A stretch of 64,000 nt of DNA from Ascoidea rubescens DSM 1968 (Eukaryota; Ascomycota; Saccharomycetes; Ascoideales; Ascoideaceae): positions 667,524-731,523 of the forward strand of contig NW_017962920.1 of NCBI RefSeq assembly GCF_001661345.1, in the 5' to 3' direction. The notes beneath the pieces were generated by a model, which worked only from the letters and a program-made list of their open reading frames with translations, did not search any database and was not told the origin of the DNA. Below, in pieces: positions 19,835 through 30,763 of the stretch; the first letter of the stretch is position 1, and each line of letters starts with the position of its first letter. Made by a program: the position numbers and the translations under genes.

Positions 19835-20734
19835 TTCAGCGCTGAAAAGAAATTGATAGCTGTGGTGAGCAGAGGCGATGTGGGCAACAAGAACAAAATA
19901 TAGAAATTAAAAAGACAAGTTTGCTGGAGAATTGAATATATTTGTTCTCTTGCTGGATTATTATATTTTTTCCTTTTTATTTATTTTCTGAGCTTCATCT
20001 CAAATCCGTCCAAAATGCAAGTATAGGGGCTGCCCTGAATGTTGCGTAAGCTTCGGTGCATCTGCCCCCAAGCTTAGTCATTAAGTTCCACATCTGTGGT
20101 TAGATTTTTCATTTGATATTCTGCATAGTGCAGTGTTTTTATGAAGCTATTACATAACAATCTGTTTAGTCCACACATGCGGGTTTAATTCATTCTTGTG
20201 GGTGCGTCCCTTCGGCGTGGCTCCTTCCGGATCCGGCTCAACGTAAACACACCTTCCAGGCATTCCCAAAACAGCCAAACGTAAACAGGAGACGATATAA
20301 TAGATCTTGGACCTAAGTGTGAGGATTGCTCTGTTAAAGGAGTAGCATTCTGCTGTCTATCGCTTCTCTCTCTCTCAAAGGCTGATTCTTATCTGCTTTC
20401 CCTGCTGCTCTTGCACATTGCTTTCCTCTGTTGTGATCTCCATTACCCCAATTGATCTTCTAGCAAAGCAAGAGTCAACTTTCATCGTTCAAATACCATT
20501 CACAGCACTTCAATAACATACTACCTACCGGCAATACCAACCAACTCGCAGAGTTGTTAAAGGTTTGGTATTTGATTTTTGCCTAATTAGTAAACTTTTA
20601 ATTATGAATTTTTATATGCAAACCTATATATATAAATCCTTTTATTTGTTACACTTATGCAAAAGTCTCTTCCTTCAAAATAATCACTACTAGTTTCATT
20701 TGATTTAATTCAAAACCAATCACCATCTTTGACA
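19835..20734. other. Divergent promoter region of SYP1 and HSL7, 900 bp
   Basis: A G+C-richer part lies at 20020-20330, including a hairpin-prone stretch between two AAGCTT copies at 20047-20075. A CT tract (TCTCTCTCTC) is near 20366 and a TATATATA run near 20627 on the HSL7 side. No coding signal seen. Confidence 0.5.
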
Positions 20735-23464
20735 ATGTCAAACTGCATCGTTGACAGCAACACCAATAATATCAATATTAATGTTACTACAAATGCCAAT
20801 ACTAATACCAGTAATATCCCAACTAAAAACAAGGGGCCTAACTCAAGAAATATCTCCCCATTGTCAAATTTTTCAAACTCCTCAACTTCAACAAACACTT
20901 CCTCGCTAGACTTCAAAGCCACATTGGTTAAATATCTTTCAATAAATAATAATTGCAATAAAAGTAATAAAAACGACCACGATAATGTCTCTTCGGTTCA
21001 AAATAACAGCATAGTAACCCTTATAAATAACAGCGACAATAATGAAAGCTTGTTTAAAATAGGTGTGAAGCCTTCAACGCAGTCTTTGATCTCTTTATCT
21101 TCCAAATCTGAATCTTTGATTTATTCAAATTATTTAATTCAAGACAACTATGATTTCATCTTGTTGCCTATAACCAGCATTTCATATAAAAATTATCTTA
21201 AAGATATATTCAAATCTTATAAATCCTTTGATTATAATCAATATAATCATCAACCTTTATCGCAACTTGATTTAAAAGACTCTATTAATTTTAATAAACA
21301 ATTTTTTTTCACCTCAAATTTAATTTATAACTTCAATTCAAAAATCATTCCTATAATATCTTCTTGGTTGCAATTTGATTCCTTAAGTAACATAATCTCA
21401 AACTTTTCCTATAGAATACTAATCAACGAAATCAATTATTGTCTTTTCAATAACTTGACCCACATCATAATAACTCCTCCTTCAAATATTAAAAACTTGT
21501 TAAATTTCTCAAATATTCTAAATAAATTATTGATTAAATATAAACCAAAAAATCTTAAAATATCAATTTCTTTGCCTTTAATAATATCAACAAATAAAAA
21601 TATTCCAAAAAACAAAAACAAAAACAAAAACAAAAATGAAAATGAAAATGAAAATGAAAATGAAAATGATATAGATTATTCTTCTGATATTTATCAATCT
21701 TGGGAAATTTGGAACTCAATTAGATCAAATTGTAATTATAATAGAAACTTATTTATATCTTTATCCCTACCTAAATATTTAAATTCAAATTCTTTTTCTT
21801 TGCTAATAAACAAATGGAAAATCGAACCCGTTTCCTTTTTTTTAATCAATTCAAATATCTTCTTAACTAATAATAAACAATTCCCTGTATTGAGTAAATC
21901 AATCCAAAAATTTTTGTCAATCTTATTAATAACAATCAATCATAAACTTATTCCCTCAGTAATTTTACATAACATTGAAAATCTACCTAAATGTGGAATT
22001 TCAACTGCTTATCTAAATTATTTAAATTTTTTAATTAAAAAAAATGTAATACCAAATTTGAATTATTCAAACTTTCATTCAATGTCCAACTATTTGTTAA
22101 ATCCTTTGCAACCTTTAAGAGATGATTTGAATAATCAAGTATATCAAACTTTTGAGTCTGATATAACTAAATATGCTTTATATGAATCAGCAATTAAAAA
22201 AGCTATAAACGACTTAATCATTCAGAACGATTTCAAATACCAAAATTCTTCAATAAAGAACAAAAAAAAAAGGTGTAATACTGATTCTGAAAATTGTCTA
22301 AACATCGGATTATTAGGATCAGGCAGAGGTCCATTACTCGATAAAATATTGAAAAATTTAAAATCCTTAAATATTGAGAATTTTAAAATATACATCATTG
22401 AAAAAAACTTATACTCTTTAATATATTTGAAAAAAAAGATTCTCTTGGACAAAAACGATTCATTTATTTATTATAATGATTATGATAATGACCATAATTA
22501 TAGTCATAACCATAATTATACTAATAAGAATGAGAAGGCTTTAAAGGAAAGTGATACAATGAACAAATTATTTTTCATAAATTATGATACGAGATATTGG
22601 AAACCATCAATGTCAAATTTAAATTCGAATTTTAAATTCAATTTAGTTGTATCAGAGTTATTGGGAGGGTTTGGGTGCAATGAATTGTCACCGGAATGCT
22701 TGGATAATATTATCAATAATTATTTGGTAAAAGATACAGGAATAGTAATACCCCAAGATTATTCATCTTATGTTATACCAATTTCTTCTCCGATTTTATA
22801 CCAAACCTTGAAGGAAAAGAATGATTCATCAGTATTTCAAAAGTTGTATGCAACTTATTTAACCAGCGTTGAATATTTATCAGCAAAACCATTAAAGATA
22901 TGGACTTTCAATCATCAAAATAAGAAAAATTTTCCATATTATCAAGATTTTATTTTTGATACTAAGTATAAACATAATTGTGGTAGCGATAACAACGATA
23001 ATAACAATTATAATGATAATAATAGATATTTAATTGATGAGAATTTCAATGAGCATAATAAGAGAACCGAAATTTTAACATTTGAAATACATAAGAGAGG
23101 TGTTCTTCATGGATTTGCTGGATTTTTTAAAGCGAAATTATACAAAGATATAACGATCTCTACAGTTTTGAATGAGTCGACAGAGTATTTGAATTCATGG
23201 TTTCCAATTTTCTTTCCAATTGAAAATCCCATCTATTTGACTGACGATTCTGAAGTCGAATTGTTAATGAAAAGGGATTGTGATATCAGTAAAGTTTGGT
23301 ATGAATGGTCGTTAGAATCGTTCACCTTTATTATTGTACCAAATAGCAATGTTGAGTCAAGCGAATCGATTCAAACGCTGATTGAGGGATATCCATTGAG
23401 AACTAGAACAGGGGCTTCGATAGTCCATAATTGTTTAGGTGAACATTATTCCATGGAGATGTGA
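20735..23464 (+). CDS. HSL7: Hsl7, type II protein arginine methyltransferase (PRMT5 family)
   Basis: The first ATG in frame (20735) gives 909 residues. An N-terminal barrel-like part (to about 460) carries Asn/Lys/Glu-rich inserts. The Rossmann domain has motif I GSGRGPL at 528-534 and the double-E loop SELLGGFGCNELSPECLD with E641 and E650, the same nine-residue spacing as E435/E444 of human PRMT5. A beta-barrel dimerisation part follows, with HGFAGFFKAKLYKDI. Hsl7 makes symmetric dimethylarginine in vitro, and at the yeast bud neck it brings the kinase Swe1 to Hsl1 for degradation. An Asn/Asp-rich insert sits between motif I and the double-E loop. Its convergent neighbour is SWE1. Confidence 0.95.
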   Translation: MSNCIVDSNTNNININVTTNANTNTSNIPTKNKGPNSRNISPLSNFSNSSTSTNTSSLDFKATLVKYLSINNNCNKSNKNDHDNVSSVQNNSIVTLINNSDNNESLFKIGVKPSTQSLISLSSKSESLIYSNYLIQDNYDFILLPITSISYKNYLKDIFKSYKSFDYNQYNHQPLSQLDLKDSINFNKQFFFTSNLIYNFNSKIIPIISSWLQFDSLSNIISNFSYRILINEINYCLFNNLTHIIITPPSNIKNLLNFSNILNKLLIKYKPKNLKISISLPLIISTNKNIPKNKNKNKNKNENENENENENDIDYSSDIYQSWEIWNSIRSNCNYNRNLFISLSLPKYLNSNSFSLLINKWKIEPVSFFLINSNIFLTNNKQFPVLSKSIQKFLSILLITINHKLIPSVILHNIENLPKCGISTAYLNYLNFLIKKNVIPNLNYSNFHSMSNYLLNPLQPLRDDLNNQVYQTFESDITKYALYESAIKKAINDLIIQNDFKYQNSSIKNKKKRCNTDSENCLNIGLLGSGRGPLLDKILKNLKSLNIENFKIYIIEKNLYSLIYLKKKILLDKNDSFIYYNDYDNDHNYSHNHNYTNKNEKALKESDTMNKLFFINYDTRYWKPSMSNLNSNFKFNLVVSELLGGFGCNELSPECLDNIINNYLVKDTGIVIPQDYSSYVIPISSPILYQTLKEKNDSSVFQKLYATYLTSVEYLSAKPLKIWTFNHQNKKNFPYYQDFIFDTKYKHNCGSDNNDNNNYNDNNRYLIDENFNEHNKRTEILTFEIHKRGVLHGFAGFFKAKLYKDITISTVLNESTEYLNSWFPIFFPIENPIYLTDDSEVELLMKRDCDISKVWYEWSLESFTFIIVPNSNVESSESIQTLIEGYPLRTRTGASIVHNCLGEHYSMEM

Positions 23465-23544
23465 AAAAGGATATTAATTTTTTTTTTTCATTTTTTTTTT
23501 GGAGAGTTAATTGTTAAAGAGACTGTATTTTTATTTTTAAATTT

Positions 23545-23589
23545 ATTTTATTTTATTTTATTTTATTTTATTTTATTTTATTTTATTTT
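23545..23589. repeat. (ATTTT)9 microsatellite
   Basis: Nine uninterrupted ATTTT units just after the HSL7 stop. Confidence 0.95.
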
Positions 23590-25095
23590 GTGTTTTATTT
23601 CAATTGTGAGTTTTTAAGACTTAATATTTCATTGTTTTTTTTTGTTATTGATTGATTGATTAATTGATTGTCTAGTATTTTGTTGATTAGTTTTCTCAGT
23701 GTGATTTTTATTTATTTATTATTATTTTAAATTCTTTTATTTTGATTTTTGTTTTCTGTTGTTTCATTTAATATCCATTTTTCTTCAACATGTGGGTTGA
23801 TACAAGTAATAAATAATGGTTTAATTGTTTTATAATAGTTTTTTAATAATTTCAGAATAATTTCATGATAATTTGAGAAAAATGTAATTGCTGAATAATG
23901 ATTTAAAGGAGATTTGAATCTTTCTCAATTAGTCTAAATTATCGATACAAATAGCTGAGTGTATGGAATTTTCAGTTCACAATCAGATTAAGCAGTGGTG
24001 AATTGAGTTGGATTGGATTGATAGGATTTACTGGATCTGCTAGATTTACTAGATTTACCAGATATTCATCCTGTATTAACAGTGAAAGATAATGGAGAGG
24101 CCCAAATAACCCAAACAATAATCAAATCATACCAGCAAATCATACTTGCAACTCACCTCAAAGAAAAAAGACCCCAATCACAAAAAATCAATTGAAATTT
24201 TGGGATAGACAGAATTGAGTTGGTGTAAACAGCTATTTGGAGTGTAATTATTACCAAAATTCTATGCCAGTTGCTCAAGTCGACTAATTCATCACAATTT
24301 GAAACACTTGAGATTTTAGAATGGTCAAACAGCTAAGAGGAGCCAAAAAAACATCTAATTTTTGCAAAAGGTCGCCAACGTTAAGCATCAATAGATTTAG
24401 CTTTGAATGTCAACTGTTGCTTTGAAGGACAAGTTATTGCTGACATGACCAACTTTGCCAGCGAGAGAAATCGGGCAGAAAAGTCAGCACATTCAGCACC
24501 TTTAACACCTTCTTCAAGCACATCCAGTAGCTGGAGCATCAACTATCATCCATGGAGAACAGTTCTCGTCCAGCCTTAAGCACCCACTCTTTCTCGCCAG
24601 CAACCTCCAAAAAACAACCAACTACCTTCAAAAGACATTCAAAAACCTTCCAAAGACCACAACCAAAGCTGCTCTTCATTATTTAAACAGTCAGAGGCGA
24701 CTTGTGCCACTGGGCAAGAAATAGCCTTTGTTGGTGTTAACTTGGTTGTGGGATTTAGAGCACTTCCTCCAGGCGTTGCAACTTTTCAAACTTCAAGCCT
24801 GAAAACACTGGCACAAAACTGTATTTTACTGGCTCTGGGCTTGGATAATGGGTAATGGACAGTCAGTAGATAAAGAACAGAATAAAGAAAACACTGGTGT
24901 AGCTTCGTTGGCCTTCTTTTTTGGGACTTGTTCCCCAGATGCAGCACAGGCATCAGGGAGAGATACGTCAAACAGCTGAAAGATCAACTACAACTTTACC
25001 TGCCAATTTAAACAAAAATATTAAACATTATATTAAATGACAAAATGATCAAGTGAATATATGATAGACAACTACCAATTTATAATTCTATATAG

Positions 25096-25171
<76 letters not shown>

Positions 25172-25172
25172 T
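25096..25172. repeat. (ATA)n microsatellite, about 25 units
   Basis: An uninterrupted trinucleotide run of about 76 bp. It makes short Ile-rich frames that are not genes. Confidence 0.97.
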
Positions 25173-25527
25173 CACAAAAAATGAATGAAATCAACCAAAT
25201 AAAAAATCTCAAGAATTTAACAATTTTAACTGCTAGCAGAACTGAAAAGAATCAAACAATTATTAAAGAATAAAAAACAAAAATTTAAAAACATAAAGAC
25301 ATAAAAAAATTAAAATTAAAATTAAAATTAAAAATAAAAATAAAAATAAAAATAATAAAAATAAAAAATTAATAACAAAATTCAGTAAATCAAATCAATA
25401 TCTCAAACACATAAGCAACTTAAGCTATAATTATTATTAAAAAAAATTTTAATTCTAACTTAAATGAATATTTAAACAAAAAAACCACTATCTACCATTT
25501 TTTTTTCTTTTTTTTTTTTTTGTATTA

Positions 25528-28500
25528 TTATTTTTTAAATTTTTCAATTTCATAACAATCACTAATTTTTGGGAATTTTCCCTCTAATGAACTCAAATCC
25601 TTTTCACAAGCTAATGGCCCATATTCTCCTTCATAAACTGTCGCATCATATTTTCTTCTGGCCTCAACCATTTGGAACTCATAAAGCCTGATCAACTCTT
25701 TACAGCTAGGTCGATTACTTGAATTGGGCTCAATCATCCAATGAACTAGCAAGTCTAACGTTTTTCCATCTTTAACAAACGTAGGAAAGTACTTGTCATT
25801 TTCATTGATAGAATAGGCAAAGTCACCATTATTGTCACTATTCGTTTCTTCTTCATAACTGCCATCGTTTTCAATATTCTTGTGACAGATATAACTCAGT
25901 TTATTCTCATTTTCTCTTTGATTTACTTCATCAATGATACCCAATTTACCCACATCTGATAAATCGCCAGATCGCAACTTTTGCCAACTTGGACCATTAT
26001 CTGGCAAATAGATATTAGCTGCAATTTCAAATATAATCAATCCCAATGAAAAGATATCTGCTGCTTTGCTATATTCGGATCTCAATAGAATTTCGGGTGC
26101 AATATATTCTCGGTCCCCTTCTCTTTCACAATATTTAAAATTCTTTAATGGTAATTTGGTGGATAGACCAAAATCTCCAATTTTCAATTTCCCAGTAATC
26201 GATATGAATATGTTTGCAGGTTTCAAGTCTAGATGAATTATATCATTTGAATGCAAATAGTATAACCCCATTGTCAACTCGATGAATATTTTCCAAATCC
26301 GAAACTCTTCCAAACCGTCTCTTGATCCATTTGAAATTAAAAATTTATCTAATGATCCGTTATCGTAAAAATCGGTGATGATGTAATCCTCTGTTTGATT
26401 GTGGACATTTGTACTGAAAAAATCAATATAGTTAATAATATTTTCACTGCCAGGAATTAGGTTTTTTTTCTTTTTAACTTGATTTAAAATTTCAATTTCT
26501 TCGTTAATGCAGTACTTTTCTTTTGAGCTTATATTCAAATACGTAGATATGCTATCGCTGTTCTCCGACGTGTCTATGATTTTCTCTTTATCATTATAGT
26601 AGTTTAGTTTTTTTGTGATTTTTTTTATCGCGTATTTTTTTTTTTGAAACTCCACTTCATAAACATTTGAAAATTCACCATGTCCAATTAGTTTAATATT
26701 AGAAAATTTAGATATGAGAAACTCGTCGGCTTCGAATCTCTGAGTGGCTATACTGGCAGATGAGAAGTCTCTAACCATTCCGGACTGTTGGTTGTTTTGA
26801 TTAAACTGGGATAGATTAAATGAAGAGGATTTGTTTATTGTTGATGTTTCTGAAAAGGTTCTCTTTTGAAGGAGTGATTCTATAGAGGATTTGTTATTGT
26901 TGGAGTGATATGTAGGTAAGTTTGAGTCTGAATTTGAATTTGGATTTGGATTAGGAACTGAATTAGGATCAGAGTTTAAATTTGTAGATAAATTTAATTT
27001 ATTGAATATTAGCGTTTGAGACCTTGGAAATTTGGTTGGAGTTTTAACAATGTGGTTCATGTTGATATCGTAGTCAAATTCTTCGTCAATGGAAAAGTCT
27101 GATTCACTTTCGGTAAAACCGTCAATGAAACTATCAACGTTGTTACTGAAATCGTTTATGAAATCATCATCAGAGGAGATGTTATTTGACAGTTCATCAT
27201 TTTCGTGAAAGAAATTTAAATCGTCGTCTTGAAATTCGTTTGTAAATTGGTTCAAGCTACTGTTCAATGAGTAAATGCTATTGTTTACGTCAAAATTTCT
27301 ATTTTTGGTACTTAAATCCAGGGAAGGTGATAGTTTTGATTTTGAGTTGAAAGAGAATTTGAAAATAGGGGGAGTTGAGTTGCCTGTTTTATTAGTAGTG
27401 GTGGTGGTTGTGGTGAGATTATTATTGATGTTATTGATGGTGTTGTTGAATAGGTTCAAAGTTGGAGAGGAAGTATGATCGAATTGTTTTTGAATGTCAT
27501 CGTTAAAGGAAATGTTGTCGGAGTTGAAGAACTTTGATAGTTTTGATTTCTTACGGTTAATGTGTTTGTTGACGTTGCTTTCGCTTTTGTTTCTTGCAAA
27601 TGGGTTTTTTTTGCATGGAGTATCAGGGACAGAGTAGGTGAAAGAGGTGTTTTTGTTGAATCTTGAGTTGTAGTCGAACAGACGTAGAGAAGAGTTTGAA
27701 TAGTTTGGGTTTTTTGAAAAGAAATAGTTGTGATTGTTGTTGTTATTGTTGTTAATTTTTCGTTTTGAGAGTAGACCCGAGGATTGAAAGGCAGACTGCA
27801 AAGGTTTTGCAGTTTTGAACGAGTTAGGAGGAGTGCAAAAGTCGTTTTTGTTTTTGTTGGAAGGAGGAGAGATTTTTTTGAGATTGGAGGCAGAAAGATT
27901 TGAATTTGAGCTGTCGATGGATGTGAAGGAGGAAAGGGAGGAAAAGCTTGGAGATAGAGAGTGAGAGTAGTTTGATTCGAACAAGGAAGATGTGTCGGCG
28001 CTGGAAGAGGAGCTAATGCTTAGGCTTGAGGATTTTCCATGAATAAAGAGATCGTTGTTGTTGTTGTTGGATTTAAGCTTCAGTTTTGCAGGCTTTGAGG
28101 GAGAGGTTGAAGGGGAGATTGAGTGGTTGTAGTTGAAGTCGTTGATGGAGTTGAATAGGTCGTAGTTTTCAGTGTTGTCGTGAGTATAAAAGAAGGAGTT
28201 GTTGTTGTTGTTGTTGTTGTTGTTGTTGAAGGAGGATATAGAATGAAAGGTTTTGCTTTTTATTATGGAAGGATTTTTTTCGTAGTTGTTGAGATGTGAG
28301 TCGTTGAAGGGAGGCAAGAAGGATTTGGGTGGGCTTGAGGAGATGTTTTTGTTGTTGTTGAGAAGGATTTTGTTGTTTAGTTTGGAGACGAGGGTTGGGG
28401 AGTTGTTGATGAGGTTATGGATGGATTGGTGGTCGTCTTCGTCGTAGTCGTCGTGAGTTGTGTTATTGTTAGAGGCATTGGAGTGGGAGGATATGTTCAA

Positions 28501-28614
28501 GAGAGCAACACTTCTTCTGAGGACATGTTTTTCGATGGGAATTGGAGAATTTTTCTGAGATCTTTTTCTTTTTGTTGATCTTGAGAGAAAGAGGTCCTGA
28601 TTAACCTGTTGCAT
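25528..28614 (-). CDS. SWE1: Swe1, Wee1-type mitosis-inhibitor kinase
   Basis: This 1028-residue protein has a disordered Ser/Asn-rich N-terminal 620 residues with many possible Cdk and polo sites. The kinase domain follows: glycine loop GHGEFSNV near 640, YAIKKI with the ATP-binding Lys near 657, HLDLKPANIF near 792 (HLDLKP rather than HRDLKP is a Wee1 trait), DFGLST, and EREGDREYIAPEIL. The fungal Swe1 block IYLPDNGPSWQKLRSGDLSD follows. Swe1 phosphorylates the Cdk1 tyrosine and delays mitosis when budding or septins are faulty. Hsl7, its negative regulator, is the next gene. The long N-terminus is usual for Swe1. Start is the first ATG of the frame. Confidence 0.96.
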   Translation of the reverse strand: MQQVNQDLFLSRSTKRKRSQKNSPIPIEKHVLRRSVALLNISSHSNASNNNTTHDDYDEDDHQSIHNLINNSPTLVSKLNNKILLNNNKNISSSPPKSFLPPFNDSHLNNYEKNPSIIKSKTFHSISSFNNNNNNNNNNSFFYTHDNTENYDLFNSINDFNYNHSISPSTSPSKPAKLKLKSNNNNNDLFIHGKSSSLSISSSSSADTSSLFESNYSHSLSPSFSSLSSFTSIDSSNSNLSASNLKKISPPSNKNKNDFCTPPNSFKTAKPLQSAFQSSGLLSKRKINNNNNNNHNYFFSKNPNYSNSSLRLFDYNSRFNKNTSFTYSVPDTPCKKNPFARNKSESNVNKHINRKKSKLSKFFNSDNISFNDDIQKQFDHTSSPTLNLFNNTINNINNNLTTTTTTTNKTGNSTPPIFKFSFNSKSKLSPSLDLSTKNRNFDVNNSIYSLNSSLNQFTNEFQDDDLNFFHENDELSNNISSDDDFINDFSNNVDSFIDGFTESESDFSIDEEFDYDINMNHIVKTPTKFPRSQTLIFNKLNLSTNLNSDPNSVPNPNPNSNSDSNLPTYHSNNNKSSIESLLQKRTFSETSTINKSSSFNLSQFNQNNQQSGMVRDFSSASIATQRFEADEFLISKFSNIKLIGHGEFSNVYEVEFQKKKYAIKKITKKLNYYNDKEKIIDTSENSDSISTYLNISSKEKYCINEEIEILNQVKKKKNLIPGSENIINYIDFFSTNVHNQTEDYIITDFYDNGSLDKFLISNGSRDGLEEFRIWKIFIELTMGLYYLHSNDIIHLDLKPANIFISITGKLKIGDFGLSTKLPLKNFKYCEREGDREYIAPEILLRSEYSKAADIFSLGLIIFEIAANIYLPDNGPSWQKLRSGDLSDVGKLGIIDEVNQRENENKLSYICHKNIENDGSYEEETNSDNNGDFAYSINENDKYFPTFVKDGKTLDLLVHWMIEPNSSNRPSCKELIRLYEFQMVEARRKYDATVYEGEYGPLACEKDLSSLEGKFPKISDCYEIEKFKK

Positions 28615-28789
28615 TGTGGTAGGAGAGGTGAATGGTGAGAGGTGAATGGATGGTGTTGTTGTTTTTATTAGGTGTAATAAATAGATAAATGGGTAAATAG
28701 GTAAATAGGTAAATAAATAAATAGATAAATAAATAAATAAATATTTATAAATATAGAAAAAATTTGGTGTTGTTGATGTTGAGAGAAGG

Positions 28790-28935
28790 ACGTGAATTTT
28801 TAGTGAATTTTAAGTGAATTTTTAGGTGAAGTTTTGGGTGAACTTTTTTGGGTGAATTTTCAGGTAAAATTTAGGTAAAATTTTGGTAAATTTAAGGTAA
28901 ATTTTAAATGAAATTTTAGTAGAATTTTAGTGAAT
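28790..28935. repeat. Degenerate tandem repeat, GGTGAATTTT type
   Basis: About eleven irregular 11-15-bp units related to AGGTGAATTTTT, drifting to GGTAAATTTT, directly upstream of SWE1. Confidence 0.7.
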
Positions 28936-29410
28936 AAATAAAGGAATAAATAAGAGAATAAATGAATGGAAAAAATTGAATTGAAAGAGAAAACAGAGGA
29001 TGGTGGAGAATCAGAGCAAGAAATGGAAAGAAAAACGAGTTAGAATGGGAGAAGTGAGAGAAAAATAGGCAGATATATAAAATGGAGTGATGTAAAAAGA
29101 AAGTGTAGGACAGATAATGGAAAATTTGAAGAGAACTAAGTCAAAGTTGCAGACAAAGTCAAAATTAGGCTTGTTATTGGGAAATGATATTATCAGAAAA
29201 GGGAAGAGATATTGAAAGTGTTGGAAGTGTTGGAAGTGTTGGTACTGTTGGGAAATGATATTAAATAATATTAAAGTGATATTGGATAATTGTAAATATA
29301 AATAAGAAATTGAAAAAGGTGAATGTAAAAGTAAATATAAATAAACGAAGCTGGTGAATTGAAGTGAAATGAAATGAAGAAATAAGATTGATAAATAGGA
29401 TCGAAGACAA

Positions 29411-29557
29411 GAAAAGAAAAGAAAAGAAGAGAAGAAAAGAAAAGAAAATGGAAATAGAAATAGAAATAGAAATAGAAATAGAAATAGATAGATAAATAAA
29501 TAGATAAATAGATAAATAGATAAATAGATAAATAGATAAATAGATAAATAAAAAATA
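29411..29557. repeat. Purine-rich compound microsatellite
   Basis: GAAAA units, then six GAAATA units, then about eight GATAAATA units, all A/G-rich on the plus strand. Confidence 0.9.
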
Positions 29558-30757
29558 AGTGAAGAGAAGTAAATGAATAAAAAAATAAAAAAATTAGGAA
29601 TTAAGAATTAAGAATTAATAGAAAAGAAAAATGGAAATTAGAATTAAAAGAGATATGAAATATTTTTTAATTGTTTAAATATTTTGATTATTGGATTATT
29701 TGATCATTTAACTATTTTGGTATTAAATTGGTGATTGAAAACGATTGAAAGCGATTGAAAACAATTTTAAATGAGTTTCAGAAAAAAAGAGTTTTGTTTT
29801 GTTTTATTTTGTTTGTTTTGTTTTATTATTTTTATGTTGTTTTTAGTTGTTTTTAGCTGTTTTTAGTTGTTTTTAGATATTGGAAAATGAATAAAATTTT
29901 CGTTCTGTTTAGTTTTCATTCAGTTTTGTTTTAGTTTTACTTTCGTTTTATTTTCATACAATTTCGTTTTATTTTTTCATCAGTTGAATCAAAATAAGAT
30001 TTTGCTTCAATGAATTTTGAGCAAAAAGAAGGACAAAAGCACCCATTGCAAGAGAATAGAGCAACAAAGTTGACGAGAGTTGGTCAAAAACTGCCTCGAC
30101 TTGCACTGATTGAACAAGTTTAATAAGCTGAACTAGCTGAATAAGCTGTGCAAGAGTGCTAAAAAATGCTGTAAGATGCTAAACAATGTTAAAAGGTGAT
30201 AGACTTTGGGTATTTTTGATAAAATTATGGTAATATTGTGATAATATTTTGCTAAAAAATGAAGAAAGTTTTAATCATAAATTACAAATAGTTTAAGTTT
30301 TATTACAATTTCTGGAAAGTGACCAAAAAAAATAGAAAAGAAATAGCAAAAAGCACAGCGGAAAACCAGCGAAGGATTTCGAGGCAAAGGGAGCTGATGG
30401 AGAAGAGAATGAGAGAGATGGTGATTGAGAGCATTGAGAACCATCGAGAGCAGGACTCGAGTCTAAAGGCAATATCAGAAGTAGTGCTGTTGGATCATTA
30501 ACCTTTGATCAGTAATAAGCATTTGGTATGAGTAGTGAGTGCTCTTTTCGGCTAGAGCTTTGCACTATTGCAGAAGCAATTTGAAACAAAATGGGCAGTT
30601 CAGACAAAGCTTAAAGCTCTTGAACACCGCTGCCAATGGCCTTCATACACTGGGCTTCTGCTGGGTCGAGCAGTGGCAGAGGATAGTAAGTAGCCGTTGA
30701 AGGTTCTTCTACACCTTCACCTTCTTCCTCACCTTCCTCTCCTTCACCACTGCTACC

Positions 30758-30763
30758 ACGCGT
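30758..30763. promoter_or_regulatory. MCB-type box ACGCGT
   Basis: A perfect MluI cell-cycle box in the G+C island upstream of SWE1, whose S. cerevisiae orthologue is transcribed in late G1. It is 2.1 kb from the SWE1 ATG, far for yeast, so its target is uncertain. Confidence 0.3.

Larger units (their letters stand above)
23465..25527. other. Convergent intergenic, 2.06 kb
   Basis: Unusually long for two facing 3' ends. It starts with T-rich and ATTTT repeats and ends with (ATA)n and ATTAAA-type repeats. The middle (24100-25010) has normal complexity and higher G+C, with only a 61-codon minus frame (24786-24971) of no known family. An unrecognised transcript could lie here. Confidence 0.45.

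Noticed and set aside
25061-25273. Ile-rich frame across the ATA repeat
   Set aside because: Created by the trinucleotide repeat; no gene signal.
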